From: Stipa capillata
Lineage: Eukaryota; Streptophyta; Magnoliopsida; Poales; Poaceae
Direction: 5' to 3'
Assembly: GCA_019208055.1 (NCBI GenBank)
Contig: JAGXJF010005127.1
Location: 1-64,000 of the forward strand
Length of the DNA: 64,000 bases
The notes under the pieces are model-generated. The model was not told where the DNA came from and made no database searches. It worked only from the letters and a program-made list of their open reading frames with translations. How positions within the stretch are numbered: the first letter of the stretch is position 1; the number at the start of each line of letters is the position of its first letter. The position numbers and the translations under genes are program-made. This document shows positions 12,425-23,089 of this stretch, one piece after another.

Positions 12425-14660
12425 CTATAGAATCTGTTCTTATTAAGTCATACCTTCCTCAAGTCCTTTCTTTGATTCTAAAATCATCATAGGGTTTTAA
12501 AGGCAACCGAATAGGCAGCTGTGTAGTGTATCTGTCCTTATCAGATTCTAGTAAATGCTTCGGATGCTTAGCATCGTCATAAGCTAGCCAAGATTAAGCA
12601 TGAGATCTGTTCTTATCGAATTTACACCTTTCTCTAAACTATTCTCAGATAAAAGCTATCATAAGAATAAGCTGAGATAAATGAAGCATCTGTTCTTCCA
12701 GCTTAATAAACCAACATATATCTATATACATGTACATATTGAAAACAGAGAGTGAAGCTAAAATCAAATATAGGGCATCTGTTCCTAAATCTGATGAGCA
12801 TGTCAAAAAATGGAGACACACTGATATGTACATATGTATATCAACAAGACAGATCACCCAAATGGTTAGAAAGTGTTGACCATAGCATGCCAGTTAAGGA
12901 TTGGAGTCTATCAACACACGAGAATAAGGTAGTGTAGTGTACAAGAAGAATAAGTCATAGTTCACCAATTTAGAAGAGAGTATCTATGGCTCTCAGTAGA
13001 AATAAAATGCTATAACATCCTAAAAATGTTTAGTTAAGAAGCAAGTGTAGTAGTCTGCTCTTATTACCCTTCTCAAACTCTCCTCTCAGAAAGAGTATAT
13101 CATCATATATATATATGTGTGTGTGTGTGTGTTAATGCATCAACTAGATACAGATACCTAGTAATGGTGAATGTAGAGATTAAATCAAAACCAAGCTAGT
13201 ATCTGTTCCTAATTCAATCTCTTGAAAAGACTAAGTCAAGCATAGCATCTATTCCTTCAATTTAAATGAGTTAATGTACATGAGGAGTAATAACCAATAA
13301 TCGCATAAACTGAAATAATCAAGAAAGCGTATCTGTTTTTATCAGTTTTGAGTATAGAAAAGGGTATATGAAGTACTGCAAACATCAGTACCTTAACCAG
13401 AGAATCAAATATAGTTTTTGTTCTTATCAGTTGTATTCTTTGGCTTTTCTTAAGCTTTCAAAGAAAAATATCTCAGAGTATATGTTAAGGCAACGAATAG
13501 GCCACATTAGTAAGTATCTGCCCTTATCAATTTGATCAATCAATAATCAAATACGAATCGTCAGCATGTCTGAACTAAGGATCAAAGAGTAGTAATCTGT
13601 TCTCATCAGCTTGCCATTAAATAATAAAATGCCAAACATCAACATATTTGGCTAAAGAACCAGGCATGGATCTGTTCTTATTAGCTCACCAATGCATAGG
13701 TTCAGGTGCATAGCACCATCAAAATTCTAGCTAAGAGTCGAAAAAGTATCTGCTCTTCAGCTCAATGAATTGGCATAAACATATACATATACGGAAGAAA
13801 CAGAGAATGATTAAAAGTCAAGCTAGCCATCTGTTCTTTCTCAGTTAATAGTCTGGCGCTTATAAAAAGGAAAACAGAGAGAAGCTAAGCTAGGTATAGA
13901 ATCTGTTGTACCAGTTCAAGTGGGCTAATACACATGAAGAATTTTCTTAATAGGTAAGAAGACTAAAGCTCTAGGACTACAAGTAAATCATTACAATACC
14001 ACCAAATTGTCTAGATTAAGGGTGCAGACATATTAGATTAGTGCCCAACCAGTATACTTATATCACCAACTTAGTGAATTCAGTATGTCAAACAATGTTA
14101 TGGGCCTAATCATCTAAACATAATCTATTAATGATTCATAAGCCAGTGATAGCAAGATACAGATGGTCACCAAAAATCTTTTGGCAGTAGCTAAACCAAA
14201 GCCTAACCTAGCATTTCTATACATATCCATATCAGTGGGTTAATAATTCGAAAATCTTAGCTAACAGCATAGTCTTAGCCATTTCAGTAACAAAGATGCC
14301 ACTAGTACCTCTGGTAGAAGGCTAGTGCAACATGAGGACTTTTAATCATTGTCAATTGAGGGTAGAGTTCATGTTAAGAAGAACAAGTCATAGTCTCAGA
14401 TTAATAACTCTAGAATCTCAGATCTTAACTGAGTACCCAGATTAGGAGGACAGCAACTATAATTAAGTTCGGTAATCTGTCCCTACACTAGTTCTTAAAT
14501 TCTTCCTTAGTTTAATCATCACAAAAATAAACAACAAATGGGTAGCTGTAGTACAGCAACTGTTCTTCAGTTTAATAGCCGATATATATACAAGCTCGGG
14601 TGCAGAAATTACTTAGCTAAGGAATTAGACATAGTTCTCTTCTTATCTCAATTGGGCATC
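12425..14660 (+). repeat. Degenerate repeat array with core ATCTGTTCTTATCAG
   Basis: About 18 recognisable copies of a core like ATCTGTTCTTATCAG recur at about 12432, 12527, 12605, 12689, 12778, 13053, 13201, 13247, 13329, 13415, 13507, 13597, 13672, 13747, 13831, 13899, 14474, 14562 and 14635. They are usually 70-95 bp apart with a long gap near 13920-14460. Between the cores, words such as AAGCTAAGC and AGCATC recur. No ORF follows the array. It is an old, diverged tandem repeat inside the LTR. Confidence 0.7.
13104..13132. repeat. (AT)n(GT)n microsatellite
   Basis: An alternating AT run followed by about nine GT units inside the long LTR. Confidence 0.85.
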
Positions 14661-14875
14661 ACCAAAAATTTAATCACAAAGTCACTTAGAACCTATGAAG
14701 GGAAATTCGGTAAGGGCTTAACTCAAAACAAATTGAAATTGGGGAGCAATAGATCAAGCATGGTAATCAGTCTAGTTCTAAAGCAGGTCGACCTAAGCTT
14801 TAACCGGATCAATTCATGTTGGAACCCTAAAGCAATTGGGGATTTTATAAAAGGGGATTAGAGGAAAGGGACACT

Positions 14876-15285
14876 TACCTGAGGAGAAGGCCGGCGGCAG
14901 CAACCCACCGCACCACCAGCGAGGGGCGGGTCCAGTGGAGCGCCACCGGTGGCGGGCTTCAACACCGGACCGCGGCAGCCTCGGGCGGCGCGGTGAGGCA
15001 ACGAAGGATCGGTCGGGCGGCACCGGTAGACCGAGGTACCGACGGAGGAGACCCGAGCAGGACTAGAGGCCGGCGGCGGGGCAACCGGAGAAGGGAAACG
15101 AGCCTGGCGGCGGGGCAGCCGCCGAGGTGGAGGCGTGCGCCGGAGGAGGCGGAGGGCCGGACCAGGCAGCGAGGACCCCGGCGACGCCAAGGAGCGTCGA
15201 CGGTGGCAAAAAGCGCAGGCGGCGGCGGCGCACCCGAGAGGAGCCAGGGGGAATTTCGGCTGGGTGCGGGTGCGAAGCTTTAGGA
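14876..15285. other. GC-rich island in long LTR 1
   Basis: About 400 bp rich in CGGCGG and GAGG words inside otherwise AT-rich LTR DNA. Open frames on both strands (for example 14858-15190 on minus) are Pro/Arg/Ala-rich and look compositional. Comparable islands occur in the two other long LTRs of this window. Confidence 0.6.
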
Positions 15286-18200
15286 GTTAGGGATTAGGGA
15301 TTGGGTTGATGAGTGGGAAAAAGAGAAAACTAAGAAGAACAAGAAAAGCAAATAAAAATAAAAATAGAAACCATGATCTTCTTTATTGAATCTTAAGAAA
15401 TGATTAAGCAAAGACTTTCTAATATTATTACTTAAGACCATTGAAGTAAACGCTAGAATAGACTCTTGATTAAATTGCACAAGCTAAGTTGTTTCTTCTC
15501 TTTTAAGAATAGAAGTAAGAAAAGAAAAAAATAGAGGTGTATGCATACATCTAAATGTTAGGAAATCGAGTAAGGATTAAGAAAGTTACTTAAGCTAAAA
15601 CTTGAGAATTTCTTAAGTTAAGGCTATCCATTGGAAAAGAATTAAAGTTACTTCAAGCTATAAACTTTTAGATAAATATATTAACCTTCTTTAGATAAGG
15701 AAATTAAATTCTAAATTAGTTTTCTCAAAATCTTGATCTAATTTCTTAGATTGTGGACATAGATTTAAATGAAATGTTATGTCTTGAGTGAATTAAAATT
15801 TGAAACTACATTGATTAATGTTGTCATAAGAAAGATTAAAATAAGACTTAAAAATATTTAAGCTTGAAGTTAATCTCTCAAAGAGTTTTAAGTCTTTCAA
15901 GGAGGGTCCAAAAGATTTAAGTTAGATACCTGCATCATCTCATGCATATGATGTCATGCCATTTGCATTCATATTTGGAATTCTTTCGGAAAAGTCTTTA
16001 TCGGACTTTATTATTTTCTTGCCAGAAGCCGAAGTTCCACAAGTAAACCCTTCGAACTCCATTTCTACTCCGATACCAGGCAAGCCCAGTTTCTTGTTCA
16101 TATCCATTGAGAACATTTTCCAAAACTTCCCTCTTGTCTACAACATGCATAAAATCTATTTTCTAAAGAAGAATCAACTGTTGTTTTGTCTTGGATCGCC
16201 GGTTCTTGGGCGATGTCATGGCGGGTGGTGAAATCCTGGTATGGGTGCCGAATGGCATATTTGGGAAGGTGGATTTCATCACACGGGAATGTTTCATATA
16301 AGGTTAATGCAACCAATGATCGAATGTGCTTAAGGGCCGTAGCGATCGCGCTTACCACATACCCTATATGGGTGGGGCTGAGCTAAAGTACCCTTTACCC
16401 TAGGTCTATACTCCCCCGGGAATGGAAGACCTCAATAGTTGTATCCGGAGTATCAGCTATTGGGAAGGTGGCGCTAGCCGTTGGCTATCCACAAGCGTTG
16501 TATCTGGAGTATCAACGTGAGACTGGTAGTCCTTGCCCGTAGTGCAGGACTGTGACGCGGGGTATAACCGAGCGGGTGGTGAAACGGCTCTGTGATCATG
16601 GGTACGTGATTTGGGGGGTCGCTCCCTCAGATACATATTTATGATCGTTTGTGGGTACAGTTGCGCACCTCTGCAGAGTGTATAGAATTGTGGCTGAGTC
16701 ACTCCGTGTTCCCGGTTGGAACTGCGAACCCAACAAGAAAGGGATTCATCGGGAGTCCTAGCAGCTTGTGAGACATGAGATCATTAGTCTCTTTAATTAA
16801 AACTTGACTCTCTTACCTTCTAAAACTGCATTGCTTTTGGAGAACGTTGCCGTTCTTAGTAGATAGTGCATCGAACTCCTCTTTGCTATTCCTGGACTTG
16901 TTGAGTACCTTCTGTACTCATCCCTCTATTCTAATTCCTTTGATTAGGAGGAGAGCCGATAATAGATCAGAATGTAGTTGACATTGGGGTTGAAGATGAA
17001 GTCTTCAAGGGGTCGACAGCGACGAAGGAGGACAAAGACGGTGACCACTACATCGATCATCGTGGTGAAGATCCCGAAGCGTAGAATACAAGTCTAGTAT
17101 ATGGAAGACGAGAGTGCAGTTATGTCTTTTGCTGTAACCAACTAGCACGGTTTTAAATTTCCTGTACTTTTGGGAATATATTGTATCTTATTCTTTGAGT
17201 TTGTAAATTAAGTTGTAATAAATGAGCCACTGCAATGCTTCTGTCGTGCTACTCTGTGAGATATGTACAGTCGAGAAGTCACTTCGTCTGTGCGTATCGC
17301 CGCACTTAGATATCTAAAGCATTGTGAATTTTATATTTGCAGCTTGTCTCGTAGAGGGTGGTGTGTTAAGGCATAGGAGTGGACACAGCTCCTGCACCCT
17401 TACATTCAAGCTTAGGGGGAGGCTACGACGGACTGTTGGGAGGAGTCTAGGGCCTTCGACCTTCAGGCCCATTGGGCTTGCCTTCAGTGATACGTTGGTC
17501 GTACTCGCATTTTCCTTCTACCACGCGTGGAGCGTTAGGAGATCCAGCCTGCACGGACCACAGATTTGTACCCACTCGAGAGTGCACGTTTGAGGGTCAA
17601 TGCGGTATGTTGTACTACGTGTTTGAAAATAGATGTTATTCACTTTTTTCATTTCTGATTACTTATGTACGTGCAAAGTGAGGTGGCACATACTCTGCAC
17701 GACCACATCATGACCGCACTTACGAGCTCGAGCTCTTCACTTAGGACAAGAGAGGACTCCTCTGCATGGTCTTGTGCCGATGAGTTGTGCCGTAGTTTGC
17801 TCAACGCTCTTTCGTGCACACGGACATCAGATGTGGTCGACCCACATGGAAGACGTGGAGCACACCTCCCTCGAAGGCCATCCGTGATGTATCCTAGTCC
17901 CCCAGGTCCTTCACAGGCCGGTGGGTCATCCTGGCAGGCGCCGCAGCAGGAGGTCAGGTAGGTGTTTCGTTGGGACATGCCGTCGTGCTCTCAACGCACA
18001 CGTACATAGATTCCGTCCATGATTCCAACATCTGGTACATAATTTTAGTTCCTTTCATAATACATTCTACTTTTTGCCCACAATCATGAACTATTGTCTC
18101 GCACAGGTTTTGTTCCTATGTCACAGGGAGGGGGAGGTTCGAACAGCCCATCCGATACTTCCTGAGCACTCAATTCGACCCCGCCGACATTTTTGCGTCG

Positions 18201-18685
18201 GGAGGAGGTTCTCTTACTCTGTATTCACCGTCGCCACCAACGCAGGACACCCAGCCTATAGCCCCTCAGCCTGATGAGCCCTTGCACGGTAGAGGCCGCC
18301 GTATGATTGTTCATCTGGGACAATTAACGTACTCCGACCTCCGCAAGAGGCCGCGGAGGGTGCTGCGTTGAGGACGTGGACAGGGAGGCCCAGTAGGACC
18401 TGGACAGGGAGACTAACATGAGTAGTTATTTTGAATCGTTAGGACCGTCTCCTTTTGGATTTTATGGATCTTAGTTGTAGTACCTTTTCATGGAACACAT
18501 AGTTTATTTTATCGAAATCTAGAGTACGAGTACGATACATTGTTATCAGTACACATGAGGTAGATGGTACGATAACATTCGCATGATACAACCATAAAAC
18601 CGAACCAGACAACCTAATAATAGAACAACTAAGATAATAGAACATAGTAATAACTACTCAGGGTCTTTCGGATATTTTCCCTTCC

Positions 18686-19255
18686 TCATACGACGAGCGT
18701 GAGCTTCCTCTCCTTCTTCCTCGCCCGACGCGCGGTCTCGCGCTTCCTCGCCCTTTCAGCCTCACGTGCCTCCGCAGCTCGACATTCCACCTCCTTCTTT
18801 TCCTTGCGTTGCTCCTCCTGCCAATGCTTTCACTTCTCCGCCTCCTCTGCCTCGTGCATCCGTTGCAGAGTGTAATTTCGCCTAAAATAAACCTCACGCT
18901 TGAGTTGTTCTTCATCCTCTTTCGATTAGGTACTGTCCAGCCACTGTATGTAGTCACATATAGTGGGTGGAGACTGCAAGCAAATGAGTGTATGAGTGTT
19001 AGGATTGTATTGCATCGTGTTACGAATGCGGTGTGTGCGAGTTTTACCCTTTGACAGTGTGCGCACGGCAACCTTCGCTGGCTCTTCGTCGTAGTTAGCA
19101 CACATGAAGAACCTTCTTCCGAAGGTGTACGACATCTCTTTTGATTCCATTAGTTTGCACAGATCTTGGCACCAGCAGAGGGGAACCTCGACTCCGTTCG
19201 GCACATTGGCAATCAACTTCTCCTTCGGCATGTCGTCTGAACCGGATGAAGCCAT
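18686..19255 (-). pseudogene. GRF zinc-finger / coiled-coil protein of the MULE, disrupted
   Basis: Read on the minus strand, the gene starts at 19255 (MASSGSDDMPKEK) and has a GRF-type zinc finger: VPLCWCQDLCKL, then GRRFFMCANYDEEPAK, then PPTICDYIQWLDS. A 99-base GT-AG intron (about 19053-18955) separates the two halves; it is a multiple of three, so it also reads through. The C-terminal part is a highly charged coiled coil (LKREVYFRRNYTLQRMHEAE, ECRAAEAREAERARKRETA). It is one frame away from the zinc-finger exon and has an in-frame TGA near 18820, so this copy is broken. GRF fingers bind single-stranded nucleic acid in other proteins (known for the family). Its convergent position in the MULE suggests an accessory factor, in the place mudrB holds in MuDR; this is inference. 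Confidence 0.78.
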
Positions 19256-19273
19256 TTCCTACCATTTTGCAAT

Positions 19274-19891
19274 CGGAAAAAGTGTATTTTTCACCCCTCA
19301 ACTATTGCCTAAGTGCACATTACACGCCTTAACTTCAAAACCAGAAATGTCTAACCCTTAATTCTTAAAACCAGATAGAATACCCCCTACACTATATCTA
19401 AGCGGTTTTGACCAGTCAAAAGTGGTTTTAGGTGACATGACGTCGACATGGCTGCCGCATCACCTCCACGTCATCCAAAATGTTAGAAATTTTTTAGGAA
19501 AAGGGAGTTGAGAGAAAATCAAAATTTTTAGAATAACTTTTCATTTCAAAATAAAATCAAAATAATTTATTTATTTTTTCCCTAATTTTGAAAATTCAAA
19601 AGAAAAATTAGTTTTTTAAATGTCTTTTAAAAAAATCAAAATCATAAATCTGACAAAAAATTGATTTTGAAAATTATTCTAAAAAATTCATAACATTTTG
19701 GATGACGTGGAGGTGATGTGGCAACCACGTCACCTGAAACCACTTTTCACTGTTCAAAACCGCTTAGGGATAGTGTGAGGGGGTATTCTATCCGGTTTTA
19801 AGAGTTAAGGGTTAAACATTTCTGGTTTTCAAGTTAAGAGGTGTAATGTGCACTCAGATAATGGTTGAGGGGTGAAAAATACACTTCTTCC
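19274..19891. mobile_element. 618-bp foldback MITE
   Basis: The whole element is a near-palindrome. Its left end GGAAAAAGTGTATTTTTCAC is matched by the right end GTGAAAAATACACTTCTTCC in inverted order, and similarity continues inward through CAACTATTG, CATTACACG, AACCAGAAATGTCTAACC and GTGGTTTTAGGTGAC. It is flanked by an 8-bp duplication TTTGCAAT (19266-19273 and 19892-19899), which fits a hAT- or Mutator-type origin. It lies just upstream of the GRF gene start inside the MULE. No ORF. Confidence 0.88.
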
Positions 19892-20154
19892 TTTGCAATA
19901 TGGGCATAGTTACTACATCCAGGAAACGAAAAAAGAATTACTCAAATATTTACCTCACACGAGCCCCGCTGTTGAGATCCCTCCCTCTTCCGCCTTGCCT
20001 CTGAAACCCTAATGTCCTCTCTCCACTCGCTCCCGAACCCTTAACCCCTCTCCTTTCTATCCACTTGCTTGGTCTATTCTGTTCGTCGGTGGGTGGGAGG
20101 CAGACAGAGGCCTCAGAGTGAATAAATAGAGCAGCTGGGACGCATATCGGCTGT

Positions 20155-20430
20155 CATTGGCCGAGTTCTGACAAGCCTCACGGGGAGGGGGGCAAGTCAG
20201 CTACTGGCCGGCCGATTGGGGTCAAGTCGGCCACTGGCAGGCCGATTAGCGCCATGTCGGCCACTAGCAGGCCGATTAGTGGCATGTCAGCCACTGGCTG
20301 GCCGACTTGCTCGTGGCGCCAGAATCAGCTGGCCCAAGTCAGCCAGTGGGCTGCCGGCTTGGTCTTTTCGGCCGACTGTCAGCCGATTTAGTCCTTCTCG
20401 GCTTTTGGAACACCGATTGGTCGTTTTTGG
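20155..20430. repeat. MULE right subterminal repeats
   Basis: Four or more units resembling AGTCGGCCACTGGCAGGCCG, each 30-35 bp apart (20220-20330), followed by diverged copies. They mirror the left subterminal cluster but are more regular. Confidence 0.75.
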
Positions 20431-20434
20431 CAAA

Positions 20435-20528
20435 TGGGCAACCGACCAAGCCGTATTTTTGAAACTTCTCCATTTCGTATTGTACTTCTGTCATTTATGG
20501 GAATACAAATAATATTTTAAAAATATTC
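20435..20528 (-). repeat. MULE right terminal inverted repeat
   Basis: Contains CTTCTGTCATTTATGGGAAT, the reverse complement of the left end core, and ends near AAAATATTC at 20528. No matching target duplication with 5139-5147 was found. Confidence 0.8.
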
Positions 20529-20591
20529 AGTTTTAGTTGGATAATACGTACTCGTGCTCAACTTCTTCGTCTACTTCACTCGATGATGGCC

Positions 20592-20615
20592 GTAACAAGT
20601 CATATGACTTGTTAC
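20592..20615. repeat. 24-bp perfect palindrome spanning the copia LTR start
   Basis: The two 12-bp arms (GTAACAAGTCAT and its exact complement) meet at 20603/20604. The right arm contains the putative target duplication TGACT and the first six bases of the LTR (TGTTAC). The left arm is an inverted copy of the same bases. Confidence 0.85.
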
Positions 20616-20880
20616 AACATATAATGACCATATGATCAAATTTCTCCATAACTACCATTTCTACTCTTAACACGTCATCAACACGTTAATGGTTGTTAAT
20701 GTCTCTTCTAAGAGTCATGCCTCTTCTAAGAAATGTGACTCTTCCAAGAAATGTCTTATCTATCCTCTTCAACTGTCATTCCTTGGCATTGTATATATGC
20801 ATTAATGATTAATGAAATGAATACTCTTGACCTTTCATTCTTGTGTCCAAATGCTATCGCTTTTCTACTCTTAAAACGTC
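20610..20880 (+). repeat. Copia 5' LTR with internal copy of its own end
   Basis: Starts TGTTACAACATATAATGACC and matches the right LTR at 32943 over most of its length. It is followed at about 20877-20892 by a primer-binding-site-like segment (CGTCATCAGCACGCTCG). It carries an extra ~30 bp at 20658-20685 that repeats the LTR-end plus primer-site junction (20862-20889) with two mismatches in 28. Confidence 0.75.
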
Positions 20881-20894
20881 ATCAGCACGCTCGA

Positions 20895-22640
20895 GACTAG
20901 AGATGAATAGGAGGCTAACCAATTTTAAACAATTACTTCACTTTATCAAGATTAAGGCTTAACAGGTTGAAGGGTTGAGCTAGCTGTGAGACATGTCAAC
21001 TACTCAGACAGTATTTGATATGCAAATTAACACACAGCTGTCATACAGGTGGATAACACAGGTAAATAGAAAGCCCTAAACAGATGTATATGACAGATAG
21101 CTGTGTAACAGGTAACTGGCACAGATATGTGACAAGCAATAAAACAACTGTGACACAGCTAGATTAACACAGGCAATGAGAAAGGATTACAACTGGATTG
21201 TATATGACAGTGAATCACACAAGCATGCAAATCAGATGAGCAAGTAAGTACTGAATGTAAAGTACTCAGGTAGACAAGGGATTTTTCACCGAAGTTCCCT
21301 CTCTTTTCAGAGATGGTACGTCTCCGTTGGAGAGGCTACTCCGAAGAGATCGCCAGCACTGAATCATGCTTGTTCTCTGAGTACCTGAGTTTTCAGGTCT
21401 CTTTCTCTTGCTTGTGGAAGTCCTTTCGCCTTGTAGCAGGTAGACCTCAGATCACCTTCACAAACTACTGTACCAGCCCACATAAGCTTGGGTGGTCACA
21501 GCAACTCCTACACCCGTCTAGGAGTAGACACTCCAAGAAAGAATCTGCAACAATAACTCTTGGAGGAACCAGTGCTCTCTGCTCAAAGCTCTAACTCTCA
21601 CTTGAACTAAGATTTAGGAAGGTTTCCTTCTGTTCAGGAGAAAAGAGGTTTGCAACGATCAAAATGGATTGCAGAGGTTTGGCAAAGGTTGAGGTCTGAG
21701 ACCTCCCCTGGTCCTCTATACATAAAGTCCACAGGCACCTGACCATTACACTCATGCCACGTAGAATTAAGTGAGTCACCGGTGACAGGCACCGGTGACA
21801 CAGCTAATCACAACGCACAACGGTAACTGGCTCAGGCAGACCGACACATGTGTCACCGGGGGCTGACACAGGTGAAACCCTAACTGACGTAGCCTCACTA
21901 CTCAGCTCGGTCTTGGCACATTACATGCCCTCATCGCACACATTAACTCTGATGCCTACTTAGGAGAGAACCTCCAACAGTCTTCTGACTCGGCAGACAA
22001 ACTATTGCAGTACAGTTCCCTTAGCATTTACAAGCTCTCCCCTGGCACAGAGATGTATCTGAGTCATAGAGCGGTTGTTCACCTGTGACATAGCTGTGCC
22101 ACATAGGTAACTTTGGCTCTAGGGTTTTAGGCAACTAGCACAGCAGTGTGCTAGCACAACCCAGTTTCACACTTGTACAAAACTGTTGTTACAGGGCCAT
22201 TGACCTCAAAGCATGAGTGCCACTGTCCAACACTCTGAGCATTGAGCAAAAGAACATCCAAAAAATCATTGCTACTTCATCTCTCTTGATAGTACAGGTG
22301 TTTCCTAAGGACTCAAGAAAACTAGCAAACCTAGGCTTCAGCTTCCACCAATTGTAGTCACGGCCCTTGACGCATCAAGCCACCATCACCTTGCTTGCAA
22401 CTCCTTGCACAACACTGGCTTCTTCACAGCTATGGCACAGCTGCCTAGCGCAGCTATCTCCTTGTCCTGGAAACCACCTTTGTACTTTTGGGTGGTCATC
22501 CTTTCCTGGATGAATTCTCTTCCTGGAACCTACTCATCTTGCTTACACTCATTGTAAACATTGGATTCTAGTTTAGGTTGCCATTAACCATCAAAACCAT
22601 TTAGGGGCCTAGATGCTCTTTCAACACTCCCGCGAATTAC
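20895..22640. mobile_element. Unclassified grass repeat rich in GTGACAC / ACAGCTGT words
   Basis: Starts near AGATGAATAGGAGGCTAACC and ends near TAGGGGCCTAGATGCTCTTT. Between them, words such as ACACAGCTGT, AACACAGG, GGTGACACAG and TGTGACA recur on both strands. No protein domain was found. I recognise the end motifs as belonging to a repeated grass sequence but cannot assign a class from sequence alone. Confidence 0.45.
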
Positions 22641-22729
22641 AGTGAACTCAAATCACTCCGGCAAACAGGGAGAAAAGGTTAGAACAATGGCCAAAGCTGT
22701 GAGTCAAAGAATTCTAACTATTTAGCGAT

Positions 22730-23089
22730 GATAGATGTGGCCGTCACTTCTCTCCTTCCTCCGCCACCTTATCCACCACGACAGCCCTGTCGTCATCCCC
22801 GCCATGTTCGTCGTCACCGCCGCAGCGTGCACGCCCTCCGGCAGTGCAACCCCACGTGAGCCCTCCAGCAGTGCGCCCTTCAGCGGCCACCTCAAACCAC
22901 CACTTGGGTTGGCGGTGTGACACCCACGCCCTCCAGGGGCCTAAATGCCACGGCGGCAGCGGCACCCGAGCGGCTCCAACAGCGGCGTCCGGTGCGATCC
23001 TGCTCCCATGGGCGGTGGCCGACGACCCCTTCCCACCCTTTCCCGGTGTTCTCTTCACCTCCTCCAACGGCAACACCAAGCGGTGACAT
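22730..23089 (+). other. GC-rich segment split by long LTR 2 (left part)
   Basis: A Pro/Ala/Arg-coding-like GC-rich stretch that continues at 27138 once the inserted LTR and one GACAT copy are removed. It may be the untranslated leader of the surrounding copia element, or a captured exon. No domain was recognised. Confidence 0.45.

Larger units (their letters stand above)
10788..17304 (+). mobile_element. Very long pol-less LTR (solo LTR or LARD), 6.5 kb
   Basis: Starts TGTGAGAACCCTGGG, ends CGTATCGCCGCA, and is flanked by a perfect 5-bp duplication CTTAG (10783-10787 and 17305-17309). No gag, pol or primer-binding site was seen. The start is not repeated near the end, so it behaves as one LTR. 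It contains a dispersed degenerate repeat (12425-14660), a GT microsatellite (about 13107-13132), a GC-rich island (14876-15285) and an AT-rich 3' part ending in a typical TAATAAATGAGCCACTGC zone. It sits in an intron of the mobile-domain gene. Confidence 0.82.
9158..18371 (+). pseudogene. Plant mobile domain (PMD / MAIN-like) protein gene, interrupted
   Basis: PMD proteins are found in MULE and gypsy elements and in the host MAIN/MAIL1 proteins, which act in silencing and genome stability; the role of transposon copies is unknown. Exons by splice sites: 9158-9319 (MTEFELLDARVDDKHRAKK), 9364-9765 (MALMLQDVSYLLGLP), 9838-10132 (MWLFGYVMFTNSHGDTVDA), 10200-10328 (VWSYERFPIGRPF), 10419-10711 (YWMTRKKVVFDIFVEDYAVH), then from 17343 to the basic C-terminus (GRGRRMIVHLGQLTYSDLRK, about 18290-18350). 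Intron 10712-17342 holds a 6.5 kb LTR insertion. A one-base shift near 9552 (TFHFLGE versus the expected PWGEMAL frame), a TAG at 9724 and shifts after 17343 make it a pseudogene. Confidence 0.82.
5148..20528 (+). mobile_element. Large Mutator-like element (MULE) with mudrA, plant mobile domain and GRF genes
   Basis: The two ends are inverted copies of each other. Left 5148-5230 and the reverse complement of right 20435-20528 share TATTCCCATAAATGACAGAA, followed by a similar CGAAAT...GGTCGG segment. Inside the ends lie subterminal arrays of GTCGGCCA-type words. The body holds a mudrA-like transposase (6203-8872), a plant-mobile-domain gene (9158-18371) and a convergent GRF zinc-finger gene (18686-19255). 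The span is 15.4 kb, of which 6.5 kb is a later LTR insertion and 0.6 kb a MITE, so the original was about 8.2 kb. I did not find a matching 9-11 bp target duplication, so the exact ends are uncertain by a few bases. Confidence 0.85.

Noticed and set aside
12425..14660. Repeat array read as CRISPR-like
   Set aside because: Repeats are diverged, spacers uneven, and the context is a eukaryotic LTR.
5139..20537. Target-site duplication for the large MULE
   Set aside because: The 9 bases outside the two ends do not match in any alignment I tried; ends may have drifted or one end is truncated.
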